64,000 nt of DNA from Arsenicibacter rosenii (GTDB taxonomy: Bacteria > Bacteroidota > Bacteroidia > Cytophagales > Spirosomataceae): the NCBI RefSeq assembly GCF_001870735.1, contig NZ_MORL01000002.1:567076-631075 (forward strand). The letters are read 5' to 3'. Below the pieces are notes generated by a model. It did no database searches. It saw only the letters and a program-made list of their open reading frames with translations, and was not told where the DNA came from. How positions within the stretch are numbered: the stretch's first letter is position 1; the number at the start of each line of letters is the position of its first letter. Positions 44,514 to 53,491 of the stretch are shown here, in pieces. The translations under genes and the position numbers were made by a program.

Positions 44514-46568
44514 ATGGCTTTAGAAAACCCACAACGATACACCGTTACGGCGGCATTGATTTATGCCAATGGTCCGATTCACATCGGCCATATTGCCGGT
44601 TGTTACCTGCCTGCCGACATCTACGTGCGCTACCTGCGCTCGACGGGGAAAGATGTCGCGTTTATCAGCGGTACCGACGAACACGGTGTCCCGATTACCA
44701 TCCGGGCGCAGAAAGAGGGCATTACCCCACAGCAGGTAGTTGATAAATACTACGTGCAGATCAAACAGGCATTCGAAGACTTCGGGATTTCATTCGACAT
44801 TTATTCGCGCACGTCGAATCCGATTCACCACGAAACGTCGCAGGAGATGTTCCTGAATCTGTATAACAAAGGCTATTTCGATGAGGTCGTTACCGAACAG
44901 TATTACGACGAAACCGCCGGTCAGTTTCTGGCCGACCGGTATATTGTCGGCGTATGTCCGGTATGCGGTAACGAGAATGCATACGGCGATCAGTGCGAAC
45001 GTTGCGGCTCTACGCTGAGTCCGACCGAATTGAAGCCACCGCTCCGGTCGATGCTGTCGGGCGCGCAGCCTATCCTGAAGCCGACGAAAAACTGGTATCT
45101 GCCGCTGGACCGGATGCAGCCGGAAATTGAGGCCTATGTCAACAGTCATCCGGAGTGGAAAACCAACGTGGCCGGTCAGTGTCAGTCCTGGCTGAAAGAA
45201 GGGCTGAAACCCCGCGCCATGACCCGCGATCTTGACTGGGGTGTGAAAGTACCGTTACCGGATACCGACGGGAAAGTACTTTACGTCTGGTTCGATGCGC
45301 CGATCGGCTACATTTCCATGACCAAGGAATGGGCTGAGCAGCAAGGCCATGACTGGGAACGCTACTGGCGCGATCAGGACACCAAGCTGGTGCACTTCAT
45401 CGGAAAGGACAATATTGTCTTCCATTGCATCATCTTCCCGGCCATGTTGATGGCCGATGGAAGCTATGTACTGGCCGACAACGTGCCGGCCAACGAATTC
45501 ATGAACCTCGAAGGCGACAAGATTTCGACTTCACGGAACTGGGCTGTCTGGCTGCATGAGTATCTTGATGAGCTGCCTGGTAAGCAGGATGTGCTGCGTT
45601 ACGTGCTGGCGGCGAATGCACCGGAAACGAAGGACAGCGAGTTTACATGGAAAGATTTTCAGGCGCGTAACAACTCCGAACTGGTTGCCATTTTCGGCAA
45701 TTTCGTTAACCGGGCTGTCGTGCTGACGCATAAATTCTGCGACGGAAAGGTATCCGGCCCGTGCGAGTATACCGACTACGACCGCGAGGTGCTCAACGAA
45801 CTGGCACAGTTTCCTGACCGCATTGGTCAGGCTATTGCGGGGTATCGGTTCCGCGAAGCCTTATCGGGTCTGATGGACCTTGCACGTCTGGGTAATAAAT
45901 ATCTGGCCGAAACGCAGCCGTGGCAGGTGGTGAAAACCGATCCGGCGCGGGTGAAAACAATCATGAATGTAGCCTTGCAGATTGCGGCAAACCTGTCTGT
46001 TGTCTGCGAGCCGTTTATGCCGTTTACGGCAGTGAAGCTGAAAACACAGCTGGGCATTACCGAACATTTCAACTGGACCAACGCCGGCCGTGCCGATCTG
46101 CTGGCCGACGGGCACGCTATCGGGCAGGGAGAGCTGTTGTTTGCCAAGATTGAAGACGACGAGATAACGAAACAAGTACAAAAACTACACGACGCGAAAC
46201 GCATGAACGAACTGGCCACCAAAGCGGTACCGGCTCCGAAGGCAGAAATTGCCTACGATGACTTTGCGAAAATGGACATCCGGATCGGTACGATTGTCGA
46301 AGCCGAGCGGGTACCTAAAAGCGATAAGCTGTTAAAACTAAAAGTAGACGACGGATTTGATACGCGTCAGATCCTGAGTGGGATTGCCAAACATTTTACG
46401 CCGGAAGAACTAATTGGCAGGCAGGTAACGTTCCTGGCCAACCTGGCTCCCCGCAAAATGATGGGCCTTGAGTCGCAGGGCATGATCCTGATGGCCGAAG
46501 ACCGCGACGGCAGTCTGGCACTCCTGCCACCCCACAAACCCGTCTGGAACGGAGGAACAGTAAGTTAA
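44514..46568 (+). CDS. metG: Methionine--tRNA ligase
   Basis: Class I aminoacyl-tRNA synthetase, 684 aa, charging tRNA-Met. The HIGH motif is PIHIGHIAG (residues about 18-26). A zinc-finger insert has two CxxC pairs ([18 protein letters not shown]), GKDNIVFH follows, and the KMSKS equivalent is DKISTSRNW. An anticodon-binding helical domain and a C-terminal tRNA-binding (EMAP/Trbp111-like) domain ([29 protein letters not shown]) complete the long form. Cytosolic, dimerising via the C-terminal domain by family knowledge. Preceded by a structured leader. Confidence 0.98.
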   Translation: MALENPQRYTVTAALIYANGPIHIGHIAGCYLPADIYVRYLRSTGKDVAFISGTDEHGVPITIRAQKEGITPQQVVDKYYVQIKQAFEDFGISFDIYSRTSNPIHHETSQEMFLNLYNKGYFDEVVTEQYYDETAGQFLADRYIVGVCPVCGNENAYGDQCERCGSTLSPTELKPPLRSMLSGAQPILKPTKNWYLPLDRMQPEIEAYVNSHPEWKTNVAGQCQSWLKEGLKPRAMTRDLDWGVKVPLPDTDGKVLYVWFDAPIGYISMTKEWAEQQGHDWERYWRDQDTKLVHFIGKDNIVFHCIIFPAMLMADGSYVLADNVPANEFMNLEGDKISTSRNWAVWLHEYLDELPGKQDVLRYVLAANAPETKDSEFTWKDFQARNNSELVAIFGNFVNRAVVLTHKFCDGKVSGPCEYTDYDREVLNELAQFPDRIGQAIAGYRFREALSGLMDLARLGNKYLAETQPWQVVKTDPARVKTIMNVALQIAANLSVVCEPFMPFTAVKLKTQLGITEHFNWTNAGRADLLADGHAIGQGELLFAKIEDDEITKQVQKLHDAKRMNELATKAVPAPKAEIAYDDFAKMDIRIGTIVEAERVPKSDKLLKLKVDDGFDTRQILSGIAKHFTPEELIGRQVTFLANLAPRKMMGLESQGMILMAEDRDGSLALLPPHKPVWNGGTVS

Positions 46569-46584
46569 TCATTGTGATTGAGCG

Positions 46585-46635
46585 GATTGAGTGATTGAGC
46601 GGTTGTTGATCACTAATCCGCTCAATCACTCAATC
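46585..46635. repeat. 18-bp perfect inverted repeat, GATTGAGTGATTGAG family
   Basis: Left arm 46585-46602 (GATTGAGTGATTGAGCGG) and right arm 46618-46635, perfect complement, 15-base loop. Between metG and the cyclophilin gene. Related copy at 52636-52711. Confidence 0.8.
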
Positions 46636-46645
46636 ACAAATTTTT

Positions 46646-47083
46646 ATGAAAGCAGAAATGCGTACCGATAAAGGTACAATGACTATTGAGTTCTTTGAAC
46701 AGGATGCCCCTAAAACGGTGGAGAACTTTGTGAAACTGTCGAAATCAGGTTATTACGACAATACCACGTTTCACCGCGTAATCCCGAACTTTGTTATTCA
46801 GGGCGGAGACCCGACAGGTACGGGAGCCGGTGGGCCGGGCTATTCGATTCCTTGTGAGCTGACCGGTGAGAATCAATACCACGACCGTGGCGTCCTGTCA
46901 ATGGCGCACCGTGGCCGGAATACGGGTGGTTCACAGTTTTTCATTTGCCATAGCCGTCAGAATACACAACACCTTGACCGTAACCACACGGTGTTTGGCA
47001 AGGTTGTTGACGGACTTGATGTAATTGATCAGATCAAGCAGGGTGACAAAATCCAGAGCATCACTATTCTGGAAGAAGCCTAA
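46646..47083 (+). CDS. Peptidyl-prolyl cis-trans isomerase, cyclophilin type
   Basis: 145-aa cytosolic cyclophilin without signal peptide. The start MKAEMRTDKGTMTIEFFEQD, the block DNTTFHRVIPNFVIQGGDPT, then GTGAGGPG (catalytic Arg in FHRV, substrate pocket FVIQGGD), and NTGGSQFFICHS are the family signatures. It accelerates X-Pro bond isomerisation in folding proteins. It follows metG by 77 bases with an inverted repeat in between. A perfect 10-bp hairpin follows at 47095. Confidence 0.95.
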   Translation: MKAEMRTDKGTMTIEFFEQDAPKTVENFVKLSKSGYYDNTTFHRVIPNFVIQGGDPTGTGAGGPGYSIPCELTGENQYHDRGVLSMAHRGRNTGGSQFFICHSRQNTQHLDRNHTVFGKVVDGLDVIDQIKQGDKIQSITILEEA

Positions 47084-47544
47084 ATAAGTGTGACTTCCGG
47101 TGCGTTGCGGAGTCTAATACACAGAACCGGCGCACCGGAACGTCATTTAGTTGGTGCTACCTAGTGTTGGCCTGCTTTTTGATTAGTTTATTAAACGAGC
47201 AGAAAAAAAGTTTCATGCGTTAGCCGGGCATTAAATTTCCTTAATTTCAGAGTTGGTTTAAACCCTTTTGGCAAAAAAGGGGTCTATACCGATAAATAGC
47301 TTGATAAGTGCAATAAAATCTTTGAAAAGCTAATTTTGACAGAAAAGTAAGGCTTATTTGTATACGTTTTATGCGTTTTTATTGTATTTCGGTTTGATTT
47401 TTTACAAAAAAAATTAGCGAAGACTTGCATATTATCGTACTAAAAAGTTACTTTACTGTCAGAAGAAAAGAACGCTACCAAAAAATTTAAACCTTCATAT
47501 ACTATCGGGAGAAAGCTCTACGTTACCTAATTGTCTTACTGAAA
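47084..47544. other. 461-base AT-rich spacer before the ECF sigma factor
   Basis: Contains a 10-bp perfect hairpin TTCCGGTGCG (47095-47104) / CGCACCGGAA (47131-47140) after the cyclophilin, and a weaker stem CCCTTTT/AAAAGGG (47263-47281). The region from about 47200 on is AT-rich and probably holds the promoter(s) of the sigma factor; no clear -33/-7 pair was found. No gene is supported here. Confidence 0.6.
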
Positions 47545-48144
47545 ATGGAAAAAGCCCAGGTAACAGACAGTGAGCTTATATCTCTGTACATCCGTGGTAG
47601 CGAGAAAGCCTTCGAAACATTAGTACGTCGGCACAAGTCAAAGATCTATACAACGATTTACCTCATTGTCAAAGATCAGTATATTGCTGAAGACTTGCTG
47701 CAGGACACCTTTATTAAGGCGGTCGATACAATCAAGACCGGTAAGTACAATGAAGAAGGAAAGTTCTTACCCTGGATCATTCGAATCGCTCATAACTTGG
47801 CAATTGACTATTTCCGGAAGGATAAACGCTACCCCAATGTAGTGTTTGAAGACGGAAGCAATGTGTTTAACACGCTTGAGTTCTCGGAGGATTCAATCGA
47901 ATCCATTCAGATCCGGCAGGAAACACACGAGCATTTGCGTGAGTTGATTCAGCGCCTGCCTGAACAACAACGCCAGGTGCTGATCATGCGGCATTACGAG
48001 GAAATGAGTTTCCAGGAAATTGCCGATGCTACCGGCGTCAGTATCAACACAGCTTTGGGACGTATGCGTTATGCGCTGATTAATCTGCGCAAACAACTGA
48101 GCAAACGAACCCCCAGTTATGATACAAACCTCTACTTACGATGA
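47545..48144 (+). CDS. ECF-type RNA polymerase sigma factor
   Basis: 199-aa sigma-70 family protein. Region 2: SEKAFETLVRRHKSKIYTTI and DLLQDTFIKAVDTI, with FLPWIIRIAHNLAIDYFRKD. Region 4: LRELIQRLPEQQRQVLIMRH, then YEEMSFQEIADATGVSINTA. No region 1.1 or 3, so group IV. It redirects RNA polymerase to special promoters, commonly for envelope or stress genes. No anti-sigma factor with a zinc-binding domain is adjacent, but a small overlapping gene (48119) may take that role. The long AT-rich leader suggests complex regulation. Confidence 0.93.
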   Translation: MEKAQVTDSELISLYIRGSEKAFETLVRRHKSKIYTTIYLIVKDQYIAEDLLQDTFIKAVDTIKTGKYNEEGKFLPWIIRIAHNLAIDYFRKDKRYPNVVFEDGSNVFNTLEFSEDSIESIQIRQETHEHLRELIQRLPEQQRQVLIMRHYEEMSFQEIADATGVSINTALGRMRYALINLRKQLSKRTPSYDTNLYLR

Positions 48145-48355
48145 TGTAATCCGGTACGTGTACGAAGAGACTTCCGAAGAGGAGAACCTCGCCGTCGAAG
48201 ACACACTTATGTCTGATCCGGAGATGATGACCCAATTTCTGGAAACGCTCGAAATCCGTGCGTTGATGAACAGAATTGAGCGCGAGCCCCGCGAAAGTTC
48301 AATCCAGAACATCCTGTCGTATTCCCGAAATTATTCGTCAAACCCATCTGTTTAG
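48119..48355 (+). CDS. Small acidic protein overlapping the sigma factor gene
   Basis: 78 aa, start within the last 26 bases of the sigma gene in another frame (MIQTSTYDDVIRYVYEETSE). Rich in acidic residues with helical segments (EEENLAVEDTLMSDPEMMTQ). No TM helix and no zinc motif. Such small partners behind sigma genes in Cytophagales may modulate sigma activity; that role is inference only. Overlap implies coupled translation. The coding signal looks genuine: a single uninterrupted frame, with the stop before the next spacer. Confidence 0.7.
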   Translation: MIQTSTYDDVIRYVYEETSEEENLAVEDTLMSDPEMMTQFLETLEIRALMNRIEREPRESSIQNILSYSRNYSSNPSV

Positions 48356-48381
48356 GGCTATCCTGATGTGATGGGTATTTT

Positions 48382-48424
48382 TTTGCCGCATGAAATGCAA
48401 TCCACCTGTATTTCATGCGGCAAA
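48382..48424. repeat. Perfect 15-bp inverted repeat upstream of nth
   Basis: TTTGCCGCATGAAAT (48382-48396), 13 bases, ATTTCATGCGGCAAA (48410-48424). No U-tract after the stem on either strand. It may end the sigma operon, protect mRNA, or be a protein binding site. Confidence 0.75.
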
Positions 48425-48522
48425 GAGACTATTTTTGCTTTACAGGACAAAAACACCGTCCCGAACAACCGGAAGCGAATCGTTTCCGTGTGTGCCGGTA
48501 CCATGTCTGCTTCTGAAAAGCT

Positions 48523-49188
48523 ATGCAAAAAAAAGAACGCTTCCGCCGTTTTATAGAATACTTCACGGAACATTTTCCCGAGCCGCAAACCGAACTCAAC
48601 TTCAGCAATCCGTATGAGTTGCTGGTGGCCGTTATTTTGTCGGCGCAATGCACCGACAAACGTATTAATCAGATAACGCCGGCCTTGTTTGCGCGGTTTC
48701 CGGAACCTGAGTCGTTGGCGGCTGCTTCGGCTGATGAGATTTTTACCTACATCCGCAGCGTTTCGTATCCCAATAACAAAGCCAGACACCTGGCCGGTAT
48801 GGGGCGTATGCTGATGGAACGTTTTGGCGGTGAAGTGCCGGGGTCGCTGGAAGAACTTCAGCAACTGCCGGGGGTTGGCCGTAAAACAGCTAATGTTATC
48901 TTATCCATCGTCTACAACCTGCCGACCATGGCGGTTGATACACACGTTTTCCGCGTATCGCACCGGCTGGGGCTGGCCCCGCTGACGGCAACTACTCCGC
49001 TGGCCGTAGAGAAGGCGCTCATGGCCTACATTCCTAAACAACACGTACCGCGCGCACACCACTGGCTGATTCTGCACGGGCGATATATCTGCCTGGCCCG
49101 CTCGCCAAAATGCGATGCGTGTCCGCTAAAGGATTTTTGTAAATACTACGAGAAACTGACCGGCAAAGCCAGGGTTTCAGTGATGTAA
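48523..49188 (+). CDS. nth: Endonuclease III
   Basis: 221-aa base-excision-repair DNA glycosylase/AP lyase for oxidised pyrimidines. The helix-hairpin-helix LQQLPGVGRKTANVIL contains the catalytic Lys, followed by AVDTHVFRVSHRLGL with the catalytic Asp. The [4Fe-4S] cluster ligands are C190, C197, C200 and C206 (C-x6-C-x2-C-x5-C), all present. Length is normal. Preceded by a strong 15-bp palindrome; the gene may be transcribed on its own or from the sigma factor operon. Confidence 0.97.
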   Translation: MQKKERFRRFIEYFTEHFPEPQTELNFSNPYELLVAVILSAQCTDKRINQITPALFARFPEPESLAAASADEIFTYIRSVSYPNNKARHLAGMGRMLMERFGGEVPGSLEELQQLPGVGRKTANVILSIVYNLPTMAVDTHVFRVSHRLGLAPLTATTPLAVEKALMAYIPKQHVPRAHHWLILHGRYICLARSPKCDACPLKDFCKYYEKLTGKARVSVM

Positions 49189-49221
49189 ACGTGAATACAC
49201 AGAAACGCGTACCTTGAAAAG

Positions 49222-49255
49222 TCTTTGTGCTCCCTTATTTATCTTTGTGGTTAAA
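49222..49255. repeat. Intergenic element with TTTGTGCTC...TTTGTGG words
   Basis: TCTTTGTGCTC at 49222-49232 and ATCTTTGTGGTTAAA at 49241-49255 echo the 2597-2618 element. Left partner arms are weak here. Interpreted as a degenerate dispersed repeat. Confidence 0.4.
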
Positions 49256-49261
49256 TAAAAC

Positions 49262-49286
49262 AAAAAAGGCGTCCGCTACCGACGCC
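49262..49286 (-). terminator. Terminator for the minus-strand gene at 49337
   Basis: On the minus strand GGCGTC (49286-49281) pairs with GACGCC (49273-49268), loop of seven, followed by a T6 tract (49267-49262). Confidence 0.8.
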
Positions 49287-49336
49287 CAACGTACTAAATC
49301 ACAGGAATGCTGAAAGCGTAAAAGCTGCTTTCCGGA

Positions 49337-49567
49337 CTATATGGTTTTAGCCAGCTGCATGCAGGCAACCTTTACCCAATAGGCACAGATTTTCGCCGGA
49401 TCAAAGGCTGAACCTGAGGCTGGTGCCGTGACGGCGGTTGTGACACCGCGTTTCGCCTTAATCTGTTTGCGGGCGTTAAACAAATTGTGCGGGTGACCCA
49501 TACCCATCGATTGTAAGCTGATTAATCCTAAGAGTAGGGCGGCTGTTAAGGTCTTTTTCGCTTTCAT
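49337..49567 (-). CDS. Small hypothetical exported protein
   Basis: Not recognised. 76 aa from ATG 49567: MKAKKTLTAALLLGLISLQS is a clear signal peptide, followed by a short polar part with KAKRGVTTAVTAPASGSAF and two cysteines near the C-terminus (KICAYWVKVACMQLAKTI). The cysteines may form a disulfide. Upstream ATG 49573 would add two residues. A matching terminator lies 50 bases downstream. Confidence 0.6.
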   Translation of the reverse strand: MKAKKTLTAALLLGLISLQSMGMGHPHNLFNARKQIKAKRGVTTAVTAPASGSAFDPAKICAYWVKVACMQLAKTI

Positions 49568-49705
49568 CGTCATTCGTATTTGTGATTTACATGACAAAGG
49601 TAAGTGAATTTTATAATACCTTGCAATACATAGTACTATATTTTTGAAAATATTTTCATAAAAAAAAGAGGAATTCAGCCGTTTCCTGCCAAATTCCTCA
49701 AAAAA

Positions 49706-50506
49706 TTAATCAACGACAATCCGGCGCACGGCTCCGTCTTCGTTTTGGGTAACCGTAATGAAATACACCCCTTTAGCCTGCTTGCCCAGATCGATCTGGC
49801 CAACAAATTCGCCGGTAAAGTCCTTTACTTCCTTACGGGCCACTTCCTTGCCTTTCGGGTTTGTCACCGAAATCGTTACATCGCCTTTGGCGGGTGCATT
49901 GAAGCGGACGTTGAGCTGATCTTTGTCCGGATTGTTCGGGAAGGCATCCAGACCACGGATCGTCGGGGCTTTCATTTTACCATCTACACCGCGTGACCAC
50001 GCATCAAACGGCCGGATAATGTGTTCGTTAAAGTCTTTCGGGAATGTAAACTCCAGACGACTCAGTTTGTCGTTCAGTGAATCTACGCCGCGACGGAAAT
50101 CATGCTGCCAGTTGTCGTTATCCCACACCCAGGCATCGCCTTTTGCCTGTCCCGGCCGTCCCTTGTAGAAATACAGCCGGTTCTGGCCCGGACCGCCTTT
50201 GGCCCGTAGCGATTCGCGGCCGTCGTTGTCTTCAACAACAATGGTAAGCTGGCGTTTTTTGCCGTCTTTGCGGGTTGTTTTCAACGAGTCAACGAGGCGT
50301 TCGACCACCTTATCGCGTTCGTCGGCCGGGAGGTTTTTGTAGGTACGGTCGACCTGGCGGACATCGTCGCCGGAGCGCTCAATGATTTTTACGGTTACCT
50401 CGTTCGATTTTTCTGTTTTATCCTGCGCCTGAACCAAACCGGTTGCAGCAGCTGCAAGGAAAAAAGCCATAGCGAACCGCTGAGCGGATATGCATGTTGT
50501 TTTCAT
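49706..50506 (-). CDS. Type IX secretion system-sorted protein
   Basis: 266-aa protein: signal peptide (MKTTCISAQRFAMAFFLAAA...), a charged middle part with repeated K/R/D patterns (TRKDGKKRQLTIVVEDNDGR), and a type A C-terminal sorting domain. The latter comprises DAFPNNPDKDQLNVRFNAPA, DVTISVTNPKGKEVARKEV, KGVYFITVTQNEDGAVRRIV, as expected of cargo attached by the T9SS. The cargo function is unknown. Divergent from the histidine kinase gene with a TTAAAG direct repeat in between, so it may be a target of that two-component system (inference). Confidence 0.85.
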   Translation of the reverse strand: MKTTCISAQRFAMAFFLAAAATGLVQAQDKTEKSNEVTVKIIERSGDDVRQVDRTYKNLPADERDKVVERLVDSLKTTRKDGKKRQLTIVVEDNDGRESLRAKGGPGQNRLYFYKGRPGQAKGDAWVWDNDNWQHDFRRGVDSLNDKLSRLEFTFPKDFNEHIIRPFDAWSRGVDGKMKAPTIRGLDAFPNNPDKDQLNVRFNAPAKGDVTISVTNPKGKEVARKEVKDFTGEFVGQIDLGKQAKGVYFITVTQNEDGAVRRIVVD

Positions 50507-50594
50507 AGTTAGTACCTGTTTTACTGAGTACAGTTGGTTATCTGGTTTTTCTAAAGACAGCAACTCCGGGGCTTATGTTGCATAAGTGCCCGTG

Positions 50595-50610
50595 TTAAAG
50601 TTTCTTAAAG
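50595..50610. promoter_or_regulatory. Direct repeat TTAAAG-N4-TTAAAG (OmpR-family operator candidate)
   Basis: TTAAAG at 50595-50600 and 50605-50610, start-to-start distance 10 bases, one helical turn, as recognised by OmpR/CpxR-type regulators. A palindrome CTTATGTTGCATAAG lies at 50572-50586. Both are in the 228-base divergent region between the T9SS cargo gene and the kinase gene. Confidence 0.45.
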
Positions 50611-50734
50611 ACTCAATGAACCACCGGTTGCCTTCGTACATTTAGGTGTATGACAGTGGAAAACCGCTGTTGTATCCCGTATTCAGCAGAAAGATGAAAA
50701 GCCGGCCCTAAAGGTTGCACAGGAATAAATTAAA

Positions 50735-52639
50735 ATGTCGAAACAACGGATTCGCTGGATTGTAGCGCTGATGGCGGTGGGCCTGCTTGGTTTAGTGGGG
50801 CTACAGTTATATTGGGTCAGGAGCGCCTACCGGTTGCAGCAGGAGCAATTTACCTATAAAGTTACGGATGCGCTGCAGGAAGTGGTCCGGACCCTCGAAC
50901 GGCAGGAGATTTCGTATCTGGCCCGTCAGCGGATACGGGCACAGGAGCAGCAGCAGAAGCTGATCGCTATTTCTAAAAAAGACAGTCAGCCGGCTGCTCC
51001 CAAGGCAGAACCCAGGCAGTCTAAAGTACCTCGGGTACCCCGTGAGCCGGTACCCAACCGCATTAACGGGCAACTGGTACTCGATGATAATGGGAATATT
51101 GTACGTGGTATGTCACGGCTCGGGATCACTCCGTCGGACGCCTTGCATCCTGTGGATCAGACATTAACGCCTGAACAGGAAGCGGTTGTCGAACACTTTT
51201 TACGGCGGCAGGAGATGCTGATGGCGACCGGCGACTGGCAGGCACAGCTCGAAGACCAGCGTCAGTTTGAGGAATGGGCCAGCGGAATACTGGCCGACCA
51301 GATAGCCCTGCTCAACCGGCAGCAACTGAAGCAGGATAGCCTGGCGAAACTGGCGCGGAGGCGGCAGGCTAAAGCGAAAACCGCTGAAGTGACATCGGCA
51401 TCGGTGCTGACGGCCAGCACCCTCAAGGACACCGGCAACCGTATGTCGGAGCATTCACAGATTGTTAAAGACGCCTTGAAAAGTCTCTTTTTGTCTGACC
51501 GGCCGATTGAAGAGCGCGTCGACCGCATGACGCTGGACACTCTGCTGCGGCAGGCACTCGAAGACCGGGGCATCCGTCTGCCGTTTGCCTATGGCGTAAA
51601 AACCAATCAGACCAGTAAACCGTCGTTTCTGTTTACGACCTTCGGGGGTAATCCGAAGTCATTTGTCGAAAGTGGCTACAAAGCCGCCCTGTTTCCGAAT
51701 AATTTTCTGGATTCGGGTAACTATGTGTACGTTTATTTCCCCGGTCAGGATGAGTTTATTCAGGAACAGATGACCTTCAACTTTGCCTCATCGGTGATTT
51801 TGATTCTGGTTATTCTGGGGTGCTTCTATATTGCGATCAATACGATCATGAAGCAGAAAAAACTGGCCGACATCAAGAACGACTTTATCAATAACATGAC
51901 CCACGAGTTTAAAACGCCGATTTCGACGATTGCGCTGGCGGTTGAGATGGCGCAGGACCAGATGGCTGTGGGGCAGAGCGTAGGAGCACGGGGTTCGGGG
52001 GGGATGTATGGTGATGTTCCGGTCAATGACTACGGTAATCCGGGAACTGAATTCACGGGGCGGCTGTCGCGCTACATGAACATCATCCGTGAAGAAACCC
52101 GCCGGTTGGGATCACATGTGGAGAAAGTATTGCAGATGGCCATGCTCGACCGTGGTGAAATTAAACTGAAAGTTACCCGGGTCAATATTCATGACATCAT
52201 TGAGAAGTCGCTTAACAACATTGGCATTCAGATTGAACAGCGTGAAGGCGAAGTTGATCTGGATTTTGAGGCCGAAAATGAAGTGATTGACGCCGATGAA
52301 GTGCACCTGACCAACATTGTGTATAACCTGCTGGACAATGCTATCAAGTATTCGCCGGAGACCCTGCACATTACGATCCGGACCCGCAGCCTGCCCGAAG
52401 GCGTATGTCTGACGATTGCTGATCGGGGAATCGGAATGACCAAAGAGCAGGTGAACCGCATCTTTGAGACGTTTTATCGGGTGCCGACCGGCAACCTGCA
52501 TGATGTAAAAGGCTTCGGACTCGGGCTGAGCTATGTTCAGAAAATGGTGGACGCCCACCACGGCCGCATCCACGTTACCAGCGAACCCGGCCAGGGAAGT
52601 ACATTTGACGTTATTATACCTTATAAAATGAATGAGTGA
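50735..52639 (+). CDS. Sensor histidine kinase
   Basis: 634-aa membrane kinase. TM1 at about 9-27 (IVALMAVGLLGLVGLQLYWV), a 320-residue periplasmic domain with long charged helices (ALQEVVRTLERQEISYLARQ), and TM2 at about 350-372 (SSVILILVILGCFYIAI). The kinase core follows: dimerisation motif NNMTHEFKTPISTIALAV with phospho-acceptor His390, then HATPase motifs DNAIKYSPETL, IADRGIGMT and KGFGLGLSYVQKM. No HAMP domain is evident. Pairs with the OmpR-type regulator 80 bases downstream; a dispersed inverted repeat separates them. Signal unknown. Confidence 0.95.
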   Translation: MSKQRIRWIVALMAVGLLGLVGLQLYWVRSAYRLQQEQFTYKVTDALQEVVRTLERQEISYLARQRIRAQEQQQKLIAISKKDSQPAAPKAEPRQSKVPRVPREPVPNRINGQLVLDDNGNIVRGMSRLGITPSDALHPVDQTLTPEQEAVVEHFLRRQEMLMATGDWQAQLEDQRQFEEWASGILADQIALLNRQQLKQDSLAKLARRRQAKAKTAEVTSASVLTASTLKDTGNRMSEHSQIVKDALKSLFLSDRPIEERVDRMTLDTLLRQALEDRGIRLPFAYGVKTNQTSKPSFLFTTFGGNPKSFVESGYKAALFPNNFLDSGNYVYVYFPGQDEFIQEQMTFNFASSVILILVILGCFYIAINTIMKQKKLADIKNDFINNMTHEFKTPISTIALAVEMAQDQMAVGQSVGARGSGGMYGDVPVNDYGNPGTEFTGRLSRYMNIIREETRRLGSHVEKVLQMAMLDRGEIKLKVTRVNIHDIIEKSLNNIGIQIEQREGEVDLDFEAENEVIDADEVHLTNIVYNLLDNAIKYSPETLHITIRTRSLPEGVCLTIADRGIGMTKEQVNRIFETFYRVPTGNLHDVKGFGLGLSYVQKMVDAHHGRIHVTSEPGQGSTFDVIIPYKMNE

Positions 52640-52711
52640 TTGGGCGGTTGAGTGATTGAGCGAGGGAATAACAGCCCTTTCAGTCACTCAATCACTCAAC
52701 GACTCAATCAC
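52636..52711. repeat. Second copy of the GATTGAGTGATTGAG inverted-repeat family
   Basis: Left arm 52636-52663 and right arm 52684-52711 pair at 24 of 28 positions with a perfect core GTTGAGTGATTGAG. Located exactly in the kinase-regulator gap. The loop (52664-52683) differs from the 46585 copy. Confidence 0.75.
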
Positions 52712-52719
52712 CATTACCT

Positions 52720-53418
52720 ATGCCACAAATACTAGTTGTTGAGGATGACCCGAATCTGGGTCAGCTGCTTCAGGAATACCTGATCCTGAAGGGATTTGAT
52801 ACCGACCGCGCGACGGATGGAAATCAGGGGCTCGAGATGTTTACGAACGGGCAGTATGATCTCTGTATTTTCGACGTGATGATGCCGAAGAAAGATGGTT
52901 TTTCGCTCGCCAAGGAGGTGCGGATGACCGGCCGCGATGTGCCGATTATCTTTCTGACAGCCAAATCAATGAAAGAAGATACCATTCAGGGATTTAAGCT
53001 CGGGGCTGATGATTACGTGACCAAACCGTTCAGTATGGAGGAACTGCTGCTGCGCATTCAGGCGATTTTGCGCCGGTATCAGCGGGGAGCGGCCGATGCC
53101 ATCGAATCGACTACCTACCAGATCGGCACCTTTGTGTTTGACTATCCGCACCAGACGCTGTCCCGGCCCGACGGGGGCGGAAATCTGGCAAGCCAGAAAC
53201 TAACCAGCAAGGAATCGGAGTTATTAAAGTTGTTTGCCCAGAACCTGAATCAGCCGTTAAGCCGTAGCTTTGCCCTGAAAATGGTTTGGGGCGATGACTC
53301 GTACTTCAATGCCCGCAGCATGGATGTATACGTGACCAAGCTCCGGAAGTACCTGCGTGAAGACGAATCGGTACAGCTGGTTAATGTGCACGGCGAGGGT
53401 TTCAAACTGATTGTGTGA
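52720..53418 (+). CDS. OmpR-family response regulator
   Basis: 232-aa regulator. Receiver domain with acidic pocket (VVEDD), phospho-acceptor Asp52 in DLCIFDVMMPKKDG, and switch residues LTAKS and TKPF. An OmpR/PhoB winged helix follows (YQIGTFVFDYPHQTLSRPDG; LTSKESELLKLFAQNL; ARSMDVYVTKLRKYL). Together with the upstream kinase it forms a complete two-component system similar to the RprX/RprY type. Expected to bind direct repeats such as 50595-50610. The next gene (hemB) starts 73 bases on. Confidence 0.95.
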   Translation: MPQILVVEDDPNLGQLLQEYLILKGFDTDRATDGNQGLEMFTNGQYDLCIFDVMMPKKDGFSLAKEVRMTGRDVPIIFLTAKSMKEDTIQGFKLGADDYVTKPFSMEELLLRIQAILRRYQRGAADAIESTTYQIGTFVFDYPHQTLSRPDGGGNLASQKLTSKESELLKLFAQNLNQPLSRSFALKMVWGDDSYFNARSMDVYVTKLRKYLREDESVQLVNVHGEGFKLIV

Positions 53419-53491
53419 TTGTTGTAATGGCAGAGCGGCTGATCGGGATACGGGGCTAATCATCCATTACAGCCTGTTAACGAAAAGACGG

